A DNA stretch of 6,386 nucleotides from Verrucomicrobiota bacterium (GCA_009924965.1 RFQN01000084.1:1-6386), one strand, 5' to 3'. Counted from the stretch's first letter, positions 1-6,386 are shown. Program-made: numbers and translations. The notes: generated by a model from the letters alone, not told the origin.

Positions 1-1119
1 AAGCCCGACCCCCGCACCGGCGTGCCGCTGATGGTCGCCCAACCGACGGCCGCCGAAGCCGCCACGCGCGATGCCTTGCTCGACGCCCTACAACGCCTCG
101 ACTGGAGCAAGCTCACCAACGACCAGCGCCTCGCCTGGGTGCGCATCGTGGAGATCACGCTGCACCGCTACGGCACGCCCGACGCCGCCCGCGTGCAGCA
201 GCTCATCGGCCGCCTCGACCCGGCCTTCCCGGCCGACAACTTCGAACTGAACTGGGTCCTCTGCGAGACGCTGGCCTTCCTCCAGGCGCCGAACACCGCC
301 GCCAAGGGCATGGCCCTCATCGCCCGCGCCGAAAGCCAGGAGCCCCAGATGGAATACGCCCGCAGCCTCCGCTTCCTAAAGGCCGGCTGGACGCCCGAGT
401 TGCGCCAAGCCCAGCTGAACTGGTTCCTGCAGGCCGCCAACTACCGCGGCGGCTCCAGCTTCACCAAGTTCATCGAGTTCATCCGCAACGATTCCCTCGC
501 GACGTTCACGGACGCCGAGAAGCAGCAGCACGCCGCGCTCCTCGCCAAGAAGCCGGTCATCAAGTCCCCGATCGAGAACGCCGGCGCCATGTTCGCCGGC
601 CGCACGCCCAAGGCCTGGACGCTCGCCGAACTCGACGTCGCCATCGGCGCTGGCCTGAAGGACCGCGACTTCGAGACCGGCCGCAAGGTCTTCGCCGCCG
701 CGGCCTGCTACACCTGCCACCGCTTCGGTAACGCCGGCGGCATGACGGGCCCCGACCTCACCCTCTCCGGCGGCCGCTACAGCCCGCACGACTTCCTCGA
801 CCAGGTCATCAACCCGAGCAAGGAGATCAACGAACAGTTCGCCCCGATCATCGTGACCAAGAACAACGGCGACACCCTCACCGGCGTCATCGTCAACCTG
901 AACGGCGACACCGTCGTGGTGAACACCGACCTCAGCGACCCCGACCAGCGCGTCAACGTCGACCGCAAGGAAGTGAAGAGCATCGAGCGCAGCACGGTCT
1001 CGCCGATGCCGCCGATGCTCCTCAGCATGCTCACGCAGGACGAGATCCTCGACCTCGCGGCCTACGTGCTCAGCGGCGGCGACAAGGATAAGCCCGTCTT
1101 CAAGAAGGCGGCTAAGTAA
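1..1119 (+). CDS. C-terminal part of a large HEAT-like/c-type cytochrome protein (TIGR02603-like heme domain), 5' truncated
   Basis: The frame is open from base 1, and the GTG at 22 or ATG at 31 is not a convincing start, so the gene begins outside the window; 372 codons are visible. The first ~200 visible residues are helical and HEAT-like, with family-typical phrases such as LDPAFP, LKAGWTPE and NYRGGSSF. A monoheme cytochrome c domain follows: CYTCH at 706-720 binds heme covalently, TGPDL comes shortly after, and SPMPPM near 1003-1017 probably supplies the distal Met ligand, ahead of the closing helix (EILDLAAYVLSGG). The segment between heme site and Met (NPSKEINEQF, then a small beta region with GDTLTGV) is typical of the planctomycete/verrucomicrobial heme-binding domain TIGR02603. 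Full-length relatives are often near 1000 residues and may carry an N-terminal beta-propeller, which cannot be seen here. A role in envelope electron transfer or sugar/alcohol oxidation is inferred from the family. The substrate is unknown. The next gene starts 3 bases after the TAA stop. Confidence 0.88.
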   Translation, partial: KPDPRTGVPLMVAQPTAAEAATRDALLDALQRLDWSKLTNDQRLAWVRIVEITLHRYGTPDAARVQQLIGRLDPAFPADNFELNWVLCETLAFLQAPNTAAKGMALIARAESQEPQMEYARSLRFLKAGWTPELRQAQLNWFLQAANYRGGSSFTKFIEFIRNDSLATFTDAEKQQHAALLAKKPVIKSPIENAGAMFAGRTPKAWTLAELDVAIGAGLKDRDFETGRKVFAAAACYTCHRFGNAGGMTGPDLTLSGGRYSPHDFLDQVINPSKEINEQFAPIIVTKNNGDTLTGVIVNLNGDTVVVNTDLSDPDQRVNVDRKEVKSIERSTVSPMPPMLLSMLTQDEILDLAAYVLSGGDKDKPVFKKAAK

Positions 1120-1122
1120 GCC

Positions 1123-1404
1123 ATGAAACAACTCAAGCTCGCCGCGCTCTGCGTCGCGTATGGGGTCACCGACCTCTACCTGCTCCTCGGCTGGTTCGCC
1201 ACCAGCCAACCCCAGCGGACGACGCTGTGGCAGAAGCTCTACGGGCGGTTGACCTTCGACCTAAGCGGCAACCCCGATGGCTACGGGTTGGCCTTCCTGC
1301 TGCTCTCCGGCCTCGCAACGGTCGTGTTCATGGTCGTGCTGGTCCGGACCGCGCGCGCGGCGCAGGCCCCGGTCGACGACAACCCGTTCACGAAGGAGTC
1401 CTGA
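1123..1404 (+). CDS. Small two-helix membrane protein of unknown function
   Basis: A 93-residue protein starting with ATG (MKQLKLAALC) only 3 bases after the cytochrome stop, so it is probably translated from the same mRNA. Two hydrophobic stretches, about residues 5-26 and 56-75, fit transmembrane helices. They are joined by a polar loop of about 30 residues rich in Gln, Arg and Trp (near TTLWQKLYGR). By the positive-inside rule, the basic N-terminus (K2, K5) and the RTAR cluster after helix 2 (residues 75-78) suggest both ends are cytoplasmic and the loop is periplasmic. The C-terminus is short and acidic/polar. There is no clear Shine-Dalgarno; a weak purine run (aaggcgg, about 1105-1111) lies upstream, and translational coupling is plausible. 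I do not recognise the family. Its position suggests an accessory or membrane partner of the upstream heme protein, but this is inference. Confidence 0.72.
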   Translation: MKQLKLAALCVAYGVTDLYLLLGWFATSQPQRTTLWQKLYGRLTFDLSGNPDGYGLAFLLLSGLATVVFMVVLVRTARAAQAPVDDNPFTKES

Positions 1405-1439
1405 CCACCAGGGACGAGGTCAGGAGGAGTCGTCCGTGG
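1399..1439. terminator. Candidate bidirectional terminator with two alternative hairpins between convergent genes
   Basis: The gap between the convergent stops (1404 and 1449) contains a perfect 8-bp inverted repeat, TCCTGACC (1399-1406) with GGTCAGGA (1418-1425), loop 11 bases. A second, overlapping stem pairs CCAGGGACGA (1408-1417) with TCGTCCGTGG (1430-1439): nine pairs, one G-G mismatch, loop 12 bases. The two share bases, so only one can form at a time. The first stem includes the TGA stop of the small membrane gene. Neither is followed by a T-run on either strand, so it is not a textbook intrinsic terminator; a Rho-dependent end or an RNA 3'-end stabiliser fits equally well. The pairing is seen directly; the function is inferred from position. 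Confidence 0.45.
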
Positions 1440-1448
1440 CAGAGGCAC

Positions 1449-2360
1449 TTACTTGGCTGCAGGCTGCGTGGTCGGGCCCTTCTCGGCCGCCTTCACGCGC
1501 TCCTCGACCTTCTTGCGAATCTCGGCCTTCGCCGTCGTGAGGCGCTCCGGCCAAACGAACTTCGGGGCGGTCGACGGGTCGTAACCGGCCATGTGCCCGG
1601 TCAAACGGGTCGTCGGCTTGGTGTACTTCAGCTCGGTGTCGCCGAAGACCTCGCGGCACATCGCGGCCAGACCCGGGTCGTATTCGATCAGCTGCGTGCG
1701 AAGGTGGACGTGGTTGTGGTCGTGGTCGTTGAAACGGTTATTATCGAACCACGACTGCACGCCCTCGGCGAAATACTCGTGGTGGTTGGTCGCCGCGTAC
1801 TTGCCCTTCCACAGCCCCTTGGCCATGGCGGCCTCGTAGGTGGCCTTGAGGCGACGGTCGAAGGTCGGGTCGACCTTCAGCATCCCGCGGAGGTGGATGT
1901 TATGGGCGAACTCGTGGATGAAGATGTTCTCCGCGGCATAAGGATCGCCGGGGAACGCCAGCATGTTCTCCTCCGCGCAGGAGCAGACCGGGTCCGTCTC
2001 GGAGCCACCCAGGCCGCGGGCGCGGGCATCCCAATAGTCCTTGGGCTTGAAGTGCGCATACTCCGGGATGTCGGTGGTGAACTCCGCCCGGCCCATGATG
2101 ATGACGCGGGAACCGTTGGCGATCATCGCCGCCCGGACGTCGGGCCGCTTGGCCAGCATCAGGTCCGCGAGGTAAGCCGTCTCCTTGAGGGCGTAGTCGT
2201 TGACGGCGCCTGAAGCGACGATGGGCAGGCCGTGGGCGCTGATGTATTTTTTGTAGAACGGCGCTAGCTTCAGTTCGGCCGGCGGGGCCGTGACTTCGCC
2301 GATGGGGTCGGCGGCGAAGGCCGACGTGGCCAGCAGGCAGAGGATGGGGAGGAGGCGCAT
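1449..2360 (-). CDS. Secreted zinc metallopeptidase, anthrax lethal factor-like (ATLF-like) gluzincin fold
   Basis: A 303-residue protein. The N-terminus (MRLLPILCLL, then ATSAFA-ADP) is a short Sec signal peptide, so the mature enzyme should act in the periplasm or outside the cell. HEFAH (residues 149-153, bases 1902-1916) is a canonical HExxH zinc site: H149 and H153 bind zinc and E150 is the general base. HHEYFAEGVQSWF follows, with E199 (bases 1764-1766) 46 residues after H153. Anthrax lethal factor has HEFGH and then EFFAE at nearly the same spacing, which makes E199 the likely third ligand. Other features are a His/Asp cluster (NDHDHNHVH, residues 211-219), a C126/C128 pair, and a charged, Ala-rich C-terminal tail from about residue 275. 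The fold assignment rests on motif and spacing, not on whole-length similarity. The protein substrate is unknown. The gene starts one base after the sulfatase stop and lacks a clear ribosome binding site, which suggests translational coupling. Confidence 0.8.
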   Translation of the reverse strand: MRLLPILCLLATSAFAADPIGEVTAPPAELKLAPFYKKYISAHGLPIVASGAVNDYALKETAYLADLMLAKRPDVRAAMIANGSRVIIMGRAEFTTDIPEYAHFKPKDYWDARARGLGGSETDPVCSCAEENMLAFPGDPYAAENIFIHEFAHNIHLRGMLKVDPTFDRRLKATYEAAMAKGLWKGKYAATNHHEYFAEGVQSWFDNNRFNDHDHNHVHLRTQLIEYDPGLAAMCREVFGDTELKYTKPTTRLTGHMAGYDPSTAPKFVWPERLTTAKAEIRKKVEERVKAAEKGPTTQPAAK

Positions 2361-2361
2361 G

Positions 2362-3741
2362 TTATTTTTCAGGTTTCTCGTTGATCTTGGCGTCGGCCGG
2401 GGCTTCGGGCAGGTCGCCCTTACGGAGTTCGGCGAAACGTTCGCGCATCTCCTTCAGCTTCTCGGGGAAGCGGGCGGAGCACTCGTCCTGCTCAGACGGA
2501 TCCTTGGCCAAGTTGAAGAGCTCGGCCTTCCCTTGGGGATTGCCGTGCGGGGCGATGAGCTTCCAGTCGCCATGGAAGACGGCGGAACGCTGATAGTGCG
2601 GGACGTAGATGGTGCGGGGCGCCGGGGTGGCGTCCGCGCCGGTCAGGACCGCCCAGCGGTCGAGCCCATCGAACTTCACGTCCGCTGGGACCGCGACGCC
2701 CGTCAGGTGCGCGAGGGTCGGCAACCAATCGGCCGCATGCATGGGGTGGCTGTTCTTCCCGGCTGGCAAATGGCCTGGCCAGCTCACGAAGGCGTTGACG
2801 CGCATGCCACCCTCATAGGGCGTGTTCTTCCAGCCGCGCAGGGGCGCGTTGGTGGTCACGGCAGGGCTGCCCTTGGTGCGGCCGACGTAGGGATTGCCGC
2901 CGCTTTCGATGCCGCCGTTGTCGGAGGTGAAGATGATCACGGTGTTCTCCAGCTGCCCCGTGGCTTTGAGGGCGTCGTAAAGCTCGCCGACCTTCGCATC
3001 GAGCTGCGTCACGAAAGCGGCGTAACGACGGATGGAGTCGTCCTTGGCCGCGTCGTCATGGAACTTCACGCCTTCGTAGGGCTTGAAATACTCCTTGGGC
3101 GCGTCGATGGGGATATGCACGGCGCCGAAGGGGACGTAGGCGAACCACGGCCCTTTCTTCTCCAGGATGATGCGCTTGGCGTCGGCCGCGATCAGCTCAG
3201 TGGCGTTGCCTTCTTCCTGCAGCAGGACGTCGTTGCGATTCCAGGTATCCTCCAAAGCGCCGGCCCGGTACTTATGGGTCCACGGGTCGATCGCGCCCGT
3301 CAGGAAGCCGTAGGACTGGTCGAACCCATATTGGCGAGGCCCCCAGGCGAACTTGCCGCCGAGGTGCCACTTGCCGGAAATCGAGGTGCGGTAGCCGACG
3401 GACTTCAGGGCGGTGGCGAGCGTGAAGGTGCCCGCGGGGAAGGCGCGCATGTTGGTCGGGCCGAGCACATGCGGGCCGAAGCGGCTGGTCCAACGGCCGG
3501 AGAGCAAGGCGGTGCGGGTCGGGGTGCACACGGGCTGCACGTAATGCCGATCGAGTTCGACCGAGGTCTTGAGGATCTCCGCCATGCGCGGCGTCTGGAA
3601 CTTCCCGCCATGCCAACTGACGTCCGCCCAGCCCATGTCGTCCGCGACGATCAGCAACACGTTCGGACGGACCGGCTCGGGAGCGGCGGCGACGGACAAG
3701 ACCGCCCCAAGGCAGGCGGCAAGCAGGCGAAGGGTCTTCAT
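2362..3741 (-). CDS. Secreted arylsulfatase B-like sulfatase (family S1, formylglycine type)
   Basis: With the start at 3741 the protein has 459 residues, normal for the family. An in-frame ATG at 3786 would add 15 residues (MGLLRGGEV...) ahead of the signal peptide, so the inner start is preferred. Residues 1-20 (MKTLRLLAAC onward) form a Sec signal peptide. The active-site signature CTPTR (residues 72-76, bases 3514-3528) is the Cys-type C-x-P-x-R motif, in which C72 becomes formylglycine. Calcium ligands are expected at D34, D35, D274 and N275 (ADDMGW, SDNGG). GKWHLG (K124, H126), H209 and K305 complete the usual pocket. The order HYVQPVCTPTR, GKWHLG, GFDQSYGFLTG, SDNGG, LRGWK-YEGGMR, DWLPTL resembles arylsulfatase B and related enzymes that remove sulfate esters from glycans. 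The actual sulfated substrate cannot be told from sequence. It needs a formylglycine-generating or anSME enzyme from elsewhere in the genome. All expected catalytic residues are present and there is no frameshift. Confidence 0.93.
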   Translation of the reverse strand: MKTLRLLAACLGAVLSVAAAPEPVRPNVLLIVADDMGWADVSWHGGKFQTPRMAEILKTSVELDRHYVQPVCTPTRTALLSGRWTSRFGPHVLGPTNMRAFPAGTFTLATALKSVGYRTSISGKWHLGGKFAWGPRQYGFDQSYGFLTGAIDPWTHKYRAGALEDTWNRNDVLLQEEGNATELIAADAKRIILEKKGPWFAYVPFGAVHIPIDAPKEYFKPYEGVKFHDDAAKDDSIRRYAAFVTQLDAKVGELYDALKATGQLENTVIIFTSDNGGIESGGNPYVGRTKGSPAVTTNAPLRGWKNTPYEGGMRVNAFVSWPGHLPAGKNSHPMHAADWLPTLAHLTGVAVPADVKFDGLDRWAVLTGADATPAPRTIYVPHYQRSAVFHGDWKLIAPHGNPQGKAELFNLAKDPSEQDECSARFPEKLKEMRERFAELRKGDLPEAPADAKINEKPEK

Positions 3742-3794
3742 GGGGCGGCTTTCTTGTAGCACCTCCCCACCCCGAAGCAACCCCACGGACTCGC
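3742..3794 (-). other. Short gap between the WD40 gene stop and the sulfatase start
   Basis: These 53 bases hold the leader between two same-strand genes. On the minus strand a good Shine-Dalgarno-like GGAGGT (plus-strand ACCTCC, 3761-3766) lies 19 bases ahead of the preferred sulfatase ATG, farther than the usual 5-10. A weaker AAGAAAG lies closer. No strong hairpin with a T-run is seen, so read-through from the WD40 gene is likely. The alternative ATG at 3786 would shrink the gap to 8 bases. Confidence 0.4.
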
Positions 3795-6386
3795 CTATTT
3801 GGCCTGGGCGAGGTTGCGCTTAGGGAGCTTCGCCAGGTAGGCCGATTCCGCGGCCTTGACCTTGGCCCGCTGCGGCTCGACCTGCGGGGTGAGCTCCGCG
3901 ATGGTCCGGGTCAGCTCCGCGACGTTCTTCTCGCGTTCCGGGACTTCCTTGGTCGCGGCCGCCAAGGCCTTCTGGGCGCCCAGCCACTTGGCCTTGGCTT
4001 CTTCCAGAGACTTAGCGGCGGCGGCAATGGCCTGCTTCTTCGCTTCGGCGGGCTGAGCGGCTTCGGTTAAACGCGTCTTCGCGGCCTGAGCCGCTTGCTG
4101 CAAGGGAGCGAGGGCAGCCTGGGCCTGATCCACCGCAGCCTGCAGCGGAGCGAGCTTGGCGACAGAGGCCTTCTCCACCGCGGCCGGGGCGGCCTGCTTC
4201 ACGGCATATTCCTTCAGCTGGGCGGCCCGCACTTGGGTCTGTTCGGCCAATTCAGCCTGCACCGACCCCAACTGCTTCTCGGCTTCGGCCACGACGGCGC
4301 GAGCGGTCTCGGCCTTGGCCGCGTCACCAGACACGGACGCCCCCGCTTGCGTCACCGCGACGACGGCGGCGAAGCGCTTGGCCTGCGCCTGGGCGAGGGC
4401 CTCCTTGGACGCAGCGAGTTCCTGCAAAGACTTGGCCAACTGAGCGGAGGTTTCGCGGCTGGCAGTGAAGTAACGCAGCGACAAGACGCCGGACACGCCA
4501 TGCGTCGACGCATCGGCCGATGAAGCGACGGCGACCTGAGCCGTGGCGGCCTGCAGGCGCTGCTCAGCGGAGGCCACCGACGCCAAGGCGACGCCCAACT
4601 GGCGGTCAGCGGCATCGACCTGAGCCTGGACGGCCGCGACCGCGGCCTTGGCTTGTGTGAGTTCAGCCGCAGCGGCGGTACGTTCTTTCTTCAGCGCGTC
4701 GACGCGGGCCGTCAGTTCGGTCACCCGCAGACGGACCGGACGCATGGTCCGACCGTATTCTTCGATGGCCGCCTTGGCGCCGGCGACCTCAAGGTCGCGC
4801 TGGCGGGTGGCTTCGCCCAACAAGGCTTGGCGTTCGCCCAATAGTTTAGCCTGCGCTTCCACCTTGCCCGCGGCTTCGGCTTCGGCCTGACGCAGTGGAC
4901 CCAAAGGAGCTTCCAACGCTGGCAAAGCTTCCTTCAATTCGCTCCAAGCGGCTTCCAAAGGCGGCAGCTTGGCGGCCAAGTCGGCCACCTGCTGGGTCGT
5001 TGTGGTCACGCGGGCCAGCGCCGCCTTATGGGCGGCTTCGTTCTCCGCCTTGCCGGCGACGGCATCGGCGATGTCGGCCTCCAGCTTGGCGAGACGATCT
5101 TTTTCGGCCAGCACCCCGACGTTGAATTCCGCAGCCTGCAGGAAAGCTACCTGCTCTTCCGCACCCGCGACCTGGGCTTGGGCGTTCTTGGCGAAAGCCT
5201 CCGCCGCGGCCGCATCGGCCTTGAGTTGGTTGTAAGCAGCCATCTGCGCCTGCACGACCGCTTGGCGGGCCTGCAGTTGCGCCACTTGGCCACGCGACAG
5301 CTCCAAGGCTGCCGCCTGCGCGTCGCGTTGCTTCTGGGCGAGGGCTCGGGTCTTGTCATCGGTCGCCTTGGCGACCTGCTTGTCGGCGTAAGACAAACCA
5401 CCCTCGTCGTTCTTCACCTTCGCCTGCAAGTCTACGATCCGGCTGGCGATCCACTCCAGGTCGAGCGAGGACTTGGCCGCAGCCTCGAGCAACGCTCGAC
5501 GCTCGGTCCGGGCAGGCGTGAGGGCTTCATTGGCCACCTTGATCTTCGAGACCAACTCGGCCTTCGCCTTCTCGTCCGTCGTCTTGTAGGAAAGGTTGCG
5601 CATCGCCTCGAGCTCCTTGGCGGCCGGCTGGTAGCGGGCTTCCACGGCTTTGAGCTTTTTCATCACGTCGTCAGACGCCGCTAAGATCGCCGCGTTTTCG
5701 GTTTCGACGGCCTTGAGTCTGGCGAGCGCGGCCGCGGCGTCCGCCGGAGCGGTCAGGACCTTGGCACGCAACGTCGCCAACTGCTTTTCGGCCACGGCCA
5801 AGCGTTCAGCTAGCTTGGGCGGGTTGACGGAAACCTGGGTGAGGTCGCGGCCCGTCTCGACGTCGAAGAAACGTACTTCGCCGAGCCAGTTGCCGGTCAC
5901 GAAGACCTTCGAGTCGGCCAAAGCCACGATCTTGGAGACCACGTCGCCCTGCTTGATGCCGCGGGCGTGCTCCAGACGCTTGCCGTCGATGGTCCACATC
6001 GCCGTGGTGCCGTCGTTCCCGCAGCTGAGCAGACGGCCATCTGGCGTGAAGACCACGGACTGCACGGAGCCGCCGTGGGCCGACCAATTGGCCACGCGCT
6101 TGCCGGTCTTGAGTTCCCAGGTCGAGATGGTCCCGTCGGCCGAACAGCTGGCGAGGACGTTGGAGTCGGAGCGCCACGCGAGGTCGGTCACGCTGGCCTT
6201 GTGTTGGCCGAGGTTGAAGAACTCGCCGCCGTTCTCGGACTCCCAGACCATCACGTTGCCGTTGCGGTCCGAGGTCGCGAGCAGGATGCCGTCGGGGCTG
6301 AAATCCGCACCCGTCACCCATTCGGTATGCTTGGCGATCGTGTAGAGCAGCTCGCCAGTGGCCGTGTCGAAGCACTTCACCTTCTT
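3795..6386 (-). CDS. WD40 beta-propeller fused to a very long Ala-rich coiled coil, N-terminus outside window
   Basis: The frame stays open to the right edge (two Lys codons precede the GTG at 6380), so the gene starts beyond the window; residues below are numbered from 6380. Residues 1-182 hold the tail of one WD40 blade and four further blades (about 18-60, 61-102, 103-143, 144-182), each with a strand pattern such as FSPDGILLATSD or WRSDSNVLASCS ending in VW, TW, MW or FF. From about residue 183 to the end (861) the protein is almost entirely Ala/Gln/Lys/Glu helix with heptad-like spacing, broken by prolines and by a Ser/Gly/aromatic segment at 618-647 (SSADASTHGV, LRYFTAS). No CxxCH is visible. 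In Planctomycetota and Verrucomicrobiota, similar WD40/coiled-coil proteins often carry an N-terminal planctomycete-type cytochrome c domain and a signal peptide; whether this one does cannot be seen. A scaffold or assembly role is inferred from the domains. It is probably transcribed with the sulfatase 53 bases downstream. Confidence 0.85.
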   Translation of the reverse strand, partial: KKVKCFDTATGELLYTIAKHTEWVTGADFSPDGILLATSDRNGNVMVWESENGGEFFNLGQHKASVTDLAWRSDSNVLASCSADGTISTWELKTGKRVANWSAHGGSVQSVVFTPDGRLLSCGNDGTTAMWTIDGKRLEHARGIKQGDVVSKIVALADSKVFVTGNWLGEVRFFDVETGRDLTQVSVNPPKLAERLAVAEKQLATLRAKVLTAPADAAAALARLKAVETENAAILAASDDVMKKLKAVEARYQPAAKELEAMRNLSYKTTDEKAKAELVSKIKVANEALTPARTERRALLEAAAKSSLDLEWIASRIVDLQAKVKNDEGGLSYADKQVAKATDDKTRALAQKQRDAQAAALELSRGQVAQLQARQAVVQAQMAAYNQLKADAAAAEAFAKNAQAQVAGAEEQVAFLQAAEFNVGVLAEKDRLAKLEADIADAVAGKAENEAAHKAALARVTTTTQQVADLAAKLPPLEAAWSELKEALPALEAPLGPLRQAEAEAAGKVEAQAKLLGERQALLGEATRQRDLEVAGAKAAIEEYGRTMRPVRLRVTELTARVDALKKERTAAAAELTQAKAAVAAVQAQVDAADRQLGVALASVASAEQRLQAATAQVAVASSADASTHGVSGVLSLRYFTASRETSAQLAKSLQELAASKEALAQAQAKRFAAVVAVTQAGASVSGDAAKAETARAVVAEAEKQLGSVQAELAEQTQVRAAQLKEYAVKQAAPAAVEKASVAKLAPLQAAVDQAQAALAPLQQAAQAAKTRLTEAAQPAEAKKQAIAAAAKSLEEAKAKWLGAQKALAAATKEVPEREKNVAELTRTIAELTPQVEPQRAKVKAAESAYLAKLPKRNLAQAK

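Noticed and set aside
376..1209. A 277-codon open frame on the minus strand opposite the cytochrome gene
   Set aside because: Its composition (Val/Glu/Gly/Arg repeats) is typical of an antisense shadow, and it spans the real cytochrome motifs and the start of the membrane protein.
1227..2213. A 328-codon plus-strand open frame across the convergent junction
   Set aside because: It overlaps the membrane gene in another frame and runs antisense through the peptidase zinc site. Its Arg/Val-rich composition shows no domain.
3712..3741. Possible lipoprotein signal (LAAC) at the sulfatase N-terminus
   Set aside because: The four residues match a lipobox, but the hydrophobic stretch before C10 is too short and hydrophobicity continues past it (LGAVLSVAAA), so an ordinary signal peptide fits better.
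2290..3759. A 489-codon open frame on the plus strand opposite the sulfatase
   Set aside because: It is antisense to a sulfatase with intact catalytic motifs. Its translation is Gly/Val/Arg/Asp-rich with no recognisable domain, as expected from the reverse complement of a GC-rich gene.
4050..4920. Apparent internal repeats in the coiled coil, such as APLGPLRQA versus LAPLQQAAQ
   Set aside because: The Ala/Gln/Leu bias produces chance matches of this kind, and the similarity does not extend beyond a few residues.
5028..5684. A 218-codon plus-strand open frame opposite the coiled-coil region
   Set aside because: It is Leu/Gly/Arg-rich because it is the reverse complement of Ala/Gln/Lys/Glu codons in the coiled coil. 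No start context or domain supports it.
1..6386. Search for tRNA, rRNA, CRISPR repeats, insertion sequences or phage/defence genes
   Set aside because: No tRNA-like fold, regularly spaced repeats, terminal inverted repeats, transposase or nuclease motifs were seen. Genes fill nearly all of the window.

Overview
The window looks like a piece of a GC-rich chromosome from the Planctomycetota-Verrucomicrobiota group. Within it, Verrucomicrobiota (Opitutae-like) is the likelier home. This rests on gene content: a large HEAT-like/c-type cytochrome protein with the heme-domain layout expanded in these phyla (TIGR02603-like), a secreted FGly sulfatase, and a WD40 protein carrying a giant Ala-rich coiled coil. 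No rRNA or other taxonomic marker is present, so this placement is inference.

Layout. Two plus-strand genes occupy 1-1404: the C-terminal part of a secreted-type heme protein (its 5' end lies outside the window), then, after 3 bases, a 93-residue protein with two membrane segments. Three minus-strand genes occupy 1449-6386 and are transcribed leftward in this order: a WD40/coiled-coil protein (N-terminus beyond the right edge), an arylsulfatase B-like sulfatase, and a small secreted zinc peptidase whose HExxH and downstream Glu resemble the catalytic domain of anthrax lethal factor. The two gene sets converge on a 44-base gap holding two mutually exclusive hairpins, a plausible bidirectional terminator.

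How the genes may work together. The sulfatase and the peptidase both have signal peptides and are separated by one base (TAA-C-ATG), so they are almost certainly co-transcribed and exported together. The WD40/coiled-coil gene lies 53 bases upstream on the same strand. A reasonable inference is an envelope or extracellular module that attacks sulfated, protein-linked glycans, with the WD40/coiled-coil protein as scaffold. The sequence alone does not prove this. No mobile element, tRNA, CRISPR array or integrase is visible, and coding density is above 95%. The large opposite-strand reading frames are composition shadows of the GC-rich genes.
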